Source of the DNA: Bradyrhizobium erythrophlei
GTDB lineage: Bacteria > Pseudomonadota > Alphaproteobacteria > Rhizobiales > Xanthobacteraceae
Direction of reading: 5' to 3'
NCBI GenBank assembly: GCA_900129675.1
Contig: FSRD01000002.1
Span: 62,001-126,000, forward strand
Length of the DNA: 64,000 nt
The notes beneath the pieces were generated by a model. That model saw only the letters and a program-made list of their open reading frames with translations, was not told the DNA's origin and ran no database searches. Positions 60,355-64,000 of the stretch are shown here, piece after piece. A program made the translations under genes and the position numbers. Every line of letters begins with the position of its first letter. Positions within the stretch are counted from its first letter, which is position 1.

Positions 60355-61208
60355 ACGCGTCCACCATGCAGACGCCAGCGAGAGCGGGCAAGAAGAAGCC
60401 GCAACTCGTGCCGGGCCAGCCCGACAAGTTCAACGCGATCCAGAAAGTGTGTGCGATCCTGCGGGTGCTGGCGCAACGTTCGCCGCTGCGGCTGACCGAG
60501 ATCGCCGACGCCACATCGCTCAACAAGGCGACGACGCTGCGTATTCTGGCCTCCCTGATCGAGGAAGGCTTTGTCAGCCGCGTCGCCGGCGCCAAGACCT
60601 ATGAACTCGGGCAGGAGGCGCGGGTGATGGCGGTCGGCGCGCGGCGTTCGGTCGATATCGCCGAACTGGCGCAGCCGAGCCTGCTGCGGCTTTCCGAGAA
60701 ATCCGCCGACACCGCGCTGTTGTCGGTGCGCAGCGGCGTCGAGGCGCTGTACCTGGCGCGTTCAGTCGGCAGCCATCCGCTGCAGCCGAATTACCTGCAG
60801 ATCGGCAGCCGCAGGCCGCTCGGTGTCGGCGCCGGCAGCCTTGCCTTGATGGTATGGTTGCCTGATGCCGAGATCGAGGCGATCATCGAAGTGATCGTGC
60901 CGCGGCTGGCGAAATCGCCGCGTATCACCCCGAAATATTTGCGCGAGCGGATCGTGGCGGCGCGCAAGCATGGCCATACCGTGCTGATCGATGCCGCCTA
61001 TCCCGGCATGGGAGGGGTCGGCGTACCGATCCGCGACGATACCGGCGAGGTGGTGGCGGCACTGAGCATCGGCGCTTCCAGCGACCGCATCCGGCGGCGC
61101 GAGGTGGAACTGGCCGAGATGTTGAAAAAGGAGGCGCAAGTGCTGGCGCGGGCGATGGCGCAGCCCGCCAAGGCGAATTCGGCTAAGGCAATTATCAAGA
61201 TAAGCTAA
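60351..61208 (+). CDS. IclR-family transcriptional regulator
   Basis: A 285-residue regulator. N-terminal winged helix: NAIQKVCAILRVLAQRSPLR and EIADATSLNKATTLRILASL (recognition helix). C-terminal IclR ligand domain: LYLARSVGSHPLQPNYLQIG, RRPLGVGAGSLALM and YPGMGGVGVPIRDDTGEVVA. It likely controls the adjacent catabolic/transport genes. Translation is coupled to the small remnant gene upstream by an ATGA overlap. Confidence 0.92.
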   Translation: MNASTMQTPARAGKKKPQLVPGQPDKFNAIQKVCAILRVLAQRSPLRLTEIADATSLNKATTLRILASLIEEGFVSRVAGAKTYELGQEARVMAVGARRSVDIAELAQPSLLRLSEKSADTALLSVRSGVEALYLARSVGSHPLQPNYLQIGSRRPLGVGAGSLALMVWLPDAEIEAIIEVIVPRLAKSPRITPKYLRERIVAARKHGHTVLIDAAYPGMGGVGVPIRDDTGEVVAALSIGASSDRIRRREVELAEMLKKEAQVLARAMAQPAKANSAKAIIKIS

Positions 61209-61295
61209 AGGCCACGGCGTCTTGCGGGAGCCCGGGCTTTCAGGCCATCATGCCGCCGCCAATGCCGGCATTGCAGGACCCCTGCCTCAAATCGC

Positions 61296-61712
61296 ATGAC
61301 GCCACTTTCGGATGCTCCCGACGCCGCCGTTATCAAGGCGTTCGCTGAAATTCCCGCATTACTCGAACGAACTCCGGCGCTGGTCGTGCGCGGCCGGTTT
61401 CTCGACTGCGACTGCCTGCTCGGTCCGATGGGTCGTCCCTTCCACGTGTCGATCCGGGCCGGCCGGATCACTGACCTGACACAAGCGCCGGTGCTGATGC
61501 GATCCTGGCGTTTCTCGTATCGTGCGACACCAGCCGCATGGGCCGAATACTGGCAAGCGTTGCCGAAGCCGGGGTGGCACGATCTGCTCGCACTGACCAA
61601 GCGTGGGGAGGCGGTGCTGGAAGGCGATCTGCACCCTTTCATGGCGCATCTGCAGTATTTCAAGGATCTGCTGGCGCTGCCGCGGCTTGATGCCGCAACG
61701 GTGTCGTCGTGA
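61296..61712 (+). CDS. Hypothetical protein, possibly SCP2-like
   Basis: A 138-residue protein. Features such as FLDCDCLLGPMGRPFHVSIR and WQALPKPGWHDLLALTKRGE, then LEGDLHPFMAHLQYFKDLLA, recall SCP2/sterol-transfer-like small domains used in lipid or hydrophobic-acid handling. The likeness is weak. The stop overlaps the start of the hydrolase gene (GTGA), so they are one operon. No ribosome-binding site is clear before ATG 61296. Confidence 0.6.
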   Translation: MTPLSDAPDAAVIKAFAEIPALLERTPALVVRGRFLDCDCLLGPMGRPFHVSIRAGRITDLTQAPVLMRSWRFSYRATPAAWAEYWQALPKPGWHDLLALTKRGEAVLEGDLHPFMAHLQYFKDLLALPRLDAATVSS

Positions 61713-62587
61713 ACGGTACCATCGAGCCGATGGTCGGCCGCTACGTCCATGTCGAGATCGATGGCGCGATGCATCGCATCTATTTCGAGGAAAACGGCGC
61801 CGGCATCCCGCTGGTGTGCCTGCACACCGCCGGCTCCGACGGGCGGCAATGGCGGCATCTGCTGGCGGATGAAGAGTTCGCAAAGAACTTCCGCATTATC
61901 GCCTTCGACATGCCCTGGCATGGCAAGTCCAATCCGCCGGCGAACTGGCGCGGCGAGGAATATCAGCTCACCACCGCGCGCTACACGCAGACGATCCGCG
62001 CGTTCTGCGGCGCGTTGAAGCTGGACAAGCCCGTAGTGATGGGATGTTCGATCGGTGGCCGCATCGTGCTCAATCTCGCGATAGACCATGCCGCCGAATT
62101 CCGCGCGCTGGTCGGGCTCGAAGCCGCCGATTTTCAGGCCCCCTGGTACGACACCACCTGGCTGAACCGCCCCGATGTCCATGGCGGAGAGATTTGCGCC
62201 GCGCTGGTATCCGGCCTGATTGCGCCGCAGAGCCCGCAAGCCTCGCGGATGGAGACGCTATGGGGCTACAAACAGGGCGGTCCCGGCGTATTCAAGGGCG
62301 ATCTCTATTTCTACCGGGTCGACGGCGATTTGCGCGGCCGGGTCGAGGCGATCGATACTAAAGTATGCCCGCTCTATCTGCTCACGGGCGAGTATGATTT
62401 TTCCTGTACGCCGGAAGACACCAAACGGACCGCGGCCGCCATTGGGGGCGCCCGCGTCGAGATCATGGAGCAGCTCGGTCATTTCCCGATGAGCGAGAAC
62501 CCCGAACAGTTTCGCCGCTACATCGCGCCGGTTCTCGGCGAGATTCTCACGCAATCGATACCAACCAGACAGGGAGTACACGTATGA
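61709..62587 (+). CDS. Alpha/beta hydrolase
   Basis: A 292-residue hydrolase. The HG-type oxyanion segment is LVCLHTAGSDGRQWRHLLAD. The nucleophile elbow is VVMGCSIGGRIVLNLA (Ser about 114). The acid is probably in LTGEYDFSCTPED, and the histidine in EQLGHFPMSENPEQFRRYI. Relatives cleave esters, C-C bonds or lactones of aromatic or cyclic acids. GTG start overlapping the preceding stop; its own stop overlaps the substrate-binding gene (ATGA). The operon context suggests uptake and hydrolysis of one compound. Confidence 0.88.
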   Translation: MNGTIEPMVGRYVHVEIDGAMHRIYFEENGAGIPLVCLHTAGSDGRQWRHLLADEEFAKNFRIIAFDMPWHGKSNPPANWRGEEYQLTTARYTQTIRAFCGALKLDKPVVMGCSIGGRIVLNLAIDHAAEFRALVGLEAADFQAPWYDTTWLNRPDVHGGEICAALVSGLIAPQSPQASRMETLWGYKQGGPGVFKGDLYFYRVDGDLRGRVEAIDTKVCPLYLLTGEYDFSCTPEDTKRTAAAIGGARVEIMEQLGHFPMSENPEQFRRYIAPVLGEILTQSIPTRQGVHV

Positions 62588-63495
62588 AACGCCAGTACAT
62601 CATCGGTTACGCGCTTGCCGCCGCGCTCTGCGCCGGCCAGGCCAACGCCGAAGAGCTGACGGGAACGCTGAAGAACATCAAGGAAACCGGCGCGATCACG
62701 CTCGGTTTCCGCGATTCCTCGATACCCTTTTCCTATCTCGACGACAACCAGAAGCCGATCGGCTTCGCGATGGACATCTGCTACAAGATCGTCGACGCCG
62801 TGAAGAAGGAGCTCAAGCTCGACAAGCTCGAAGTCAAGCTCAATCCGGTGACGTCATCGACCCGCATCCCGTTGCTGGCCAATGGCACCGTCGACCTCGA
62901 ATGCGGTTCGACCACCAACAATGCCGAACGCCAGAAGCAGATCTCCTTCACCAACACCCACTTCCTGACCGCGAGCCGCTACGTCTCCAAGAAGGCGAAC
63001 AAGATCAACGCGATCGACGATCTCAAGGGCAAGTCGGTGGTTTCGACGGCGGGCACCACCAACATCAAGCAGCTGACCGAGGCCAACGCCGCGCGCGGCC
63101 TCAACGTCAATATCATCCCGGCCAAGGATCACGCCGAAGCCTTCCTGATGGTCGAGACCGACCGCGCGGTTGCCTTCGTGATGGACGACATCCTGCTGGC
63201 GAGCCTCGTCGCCGGATCCAAGGCGCCGGACGACTACGTCATCTCCAAGGACGCGTTCTCAAAACCCGAGCCCTACGCCATCATGCTGCGCAAGGACGAT
63301 CCCGCTTTCAAGAAGGTGGTCGATGGCGCAACCGCGGCGCTCTATACCAGCGGCGAGGGTCAGAAGCTCTATGACAAATGGTTCACGCAGAAGATTCCGC
63401 CCAAGGGATTGAACCTCAACGCGCCGATCAGCGCGGAGCTGAAGCACGAGTTCGCCAAACCGTCGGACTCGCCGGATCCCGATTCCTACAAATAA
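62584..63495 (+). CDS. ABC transporter amino-acid-type substrate-binding protein
   Basis: A 303-residue periplasmic binding protein with signal peptide (MKRQYIIGYALAAALCAGQA, cleavage after ANA near residue 22). SBP_bac_3 fold: GAITLGFRDSSIPFSYLDDN, QKPIGFAMDICYKIVDAVKK, and STRIPLLANGTVDLECGSTT. The glutamate/aspartate-type ligand loop is intact. It binds amino acids or similar acids for an ABC importer whose permeases are not in the window. ATG overlaps the hydrolase stop. A near-duplicate gene follows. Confidence 0.93.
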   Translation: MKRQYIIGYALAAALCAGQANAEELTGTLKNIKETGAITLGFRDSSIPFSYLDDNQKPIGFAMDICYKIVDAVKKELKLDKLEVKLNPVTSSTRIPLLANGTVDLECGSTTNNAERQKQISFTNTHFLTASRYVSKKANKINAIDDLKGKSVVSTAGTTNIKQLTEANAARGLNVNIIPAKDHAEAFLMVETDRAVAFVMDDILLASLVAGSKAPDDYVISKDAFSKPEPYAIMLRKDDPAFKKVVDGATAALYTSGEGQKLYDKWFTQKIPPKGLNLNAPISAELKHEFAKPSDSPDPDSYK

Positions 63496-63525
63496 CGGCG
63501 TCCTGACCCACGCTGGGGGCTTGTT

Positions 63526-63558
63526 GGCCCATGCAATGGCCCGACCATTGCATGGGCC
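63526..63558 (+). terminator. Strong hairpin between the two binding-protein genes
   Basis: GGCCCATGCAATGG (63526-63539) and its perfect complement CCATTGCATGGGCC (63545-63558) form a 14-base stem with a five-base loop, followed by TTAAGTT. The T-run is short, so it could be an mRNA-stabilising or attenuating hairpin rather than a full rho-independent terminator. Two copies of TTAAGTTCTGGA follow at 63559 and 63574. Confidence 0.75.
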
Positions 63559-63671
63559 TTAAGTTCTGGAGTCTTAAGTTCTGGAATTTTGGGCCGGATG
63601 GCGGCCGAAAGTTGCGTTCTTTTCCGGCCCGATTTGTGCATTATTGCCGCCATCCAAGCGAGGAGAGACGA

Positions 63672-64000
63672 ATGAAATGCCTGCGTATGGTTGGGCTCGT
63701 GATCGGCGCCGCTTTCTGCGCCGCGCAGGCCAACTCCGAAGAACTGACGGGAACGCTGAAGAAGATCAAGGAAACCGGCGCCATCACCATAGGCTACCGC
63801 GACTCGTCCATTCCGTTCTCCTATCTGGACGACAACCAGAAGCCGATCGGTTTTGCGATCGACATCTGCCTTGCGATCGTCGACGCCGTGAAGAAGGACC
63901 TCAAGCTCGACAAGCTCGCGGTCGAATTCAACCCGGTGACGTCGTCTACCCGCATCCCATTGCTGGCCAACGGAACCATCGACCTCGAATGCGGATCGAC
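63672..64000 (+). CDS. Second ABC amino-acid-type substrate-binding protein (partial, runs off window)
   Basis: The first 109 codons of a paralogue of the preceding protein. Signal peptide MKCLRMVGLVIGAAFCAAQA, then EELTGTLKKIKETGAITIGY, QKPIGFAIDICLAIVDAVKK and STRIPLLANGTIDLECGS. Identity to the first copy in the mature part is very high. GCGAGGAGAGAC precedes ATG 63672, and a separate leader follows the hairpin. It suggests recent tandem duplication with divergence of ligand range. Confidence 0.92.
   Translation, partial: MKCLRMVGLVIGAAFCAAQANSEELTGTLKKIKETGAITIGYRDSSIPFSYLDDNQKPIGFAIDICLAIVDAVKKDLKLDKLAVEFNPVTSSTRIPLLANGTIDLECGS

Overview
The window looks like a chromosome segment of a Bradyrhizobium/Nitrobacteraceae-type alphaproteobacterium. 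The DNA is GC-rich and many predicted proteins look like rhizobial families. Several intergenic repeats also recall ones I associate with Bradyrhizobium. This assignment rests on memory of families, not on a database search.

Positions 1-27153 are an accessory, heavily rearranged region. It holds an IS21-like end, an IS110 transposase, an intact IS630-type transposase plus the tail of another, a complete 848-bp IS5/IS427-type element with a -1 frameshift, a truncated IS30 transposase, and the 5' part of a group II intron with its reverse transcriptase cut off. Among these lie small rhizobial genes (zinc ribbons, a cold-shock protein, secreted or membrane hypotheticals), an RHH regulator/PHB-depolymerase operon, and gene fragments (ABC substrate-binding protein, GYD, TenA). 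From about 18.1 to 27.15 kb there is an integrative island module. A damaged tRNA-Ile2(CAT)-like sequence marks the left. The 3' half of a tRNA-Val(GAC) marks the right. Between them are a ParA-like gene with a partner, an operator-controlled operon of a small HTH protein and two tandem tyrosine recombinases, a tandem pair of paralogous proteins of unknown function, and decaying genes.

Positions 27.6-64 kb look like ordinary chromosome, rich in oxidoreductases. The most distinctive locus is a tight four-gene operon (27878-33785): a type-3 copper tyrosinase-like protein, a LodA-like quinoprotein oxidase, a LodB-like flavoprotein and a DJ-1/PfpI protein. It is followed by a 3-ketosteroid-dehydrogenase-type flavoprotein and a hybrid histidine kinase. 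Next comes a catabolic-looking run of two amidohydrolases, a Rieske protein and a quinone oxidoreductase. Two S53 (sedolisin) peptidases follow, the second frameshifted, on either side of a flavin amine oxidase.

From 49.9 kb onward are an SDR, an Old Yellow Enzyme, a GFA protein, and an ArsR-AHSA1-TfoX operon. Then come a benzoylformate-decarboxylase-like TPP enzyme, an NtaA-type flavin monooxygenase divergent from an M20 peptidase, and an MHS transporter. The window ends with an IclR-type regulator and a small-protein/hydrolase/substrate-binding-protein operon. A second, near-duplicate substrate-binding gene runs off the right end.
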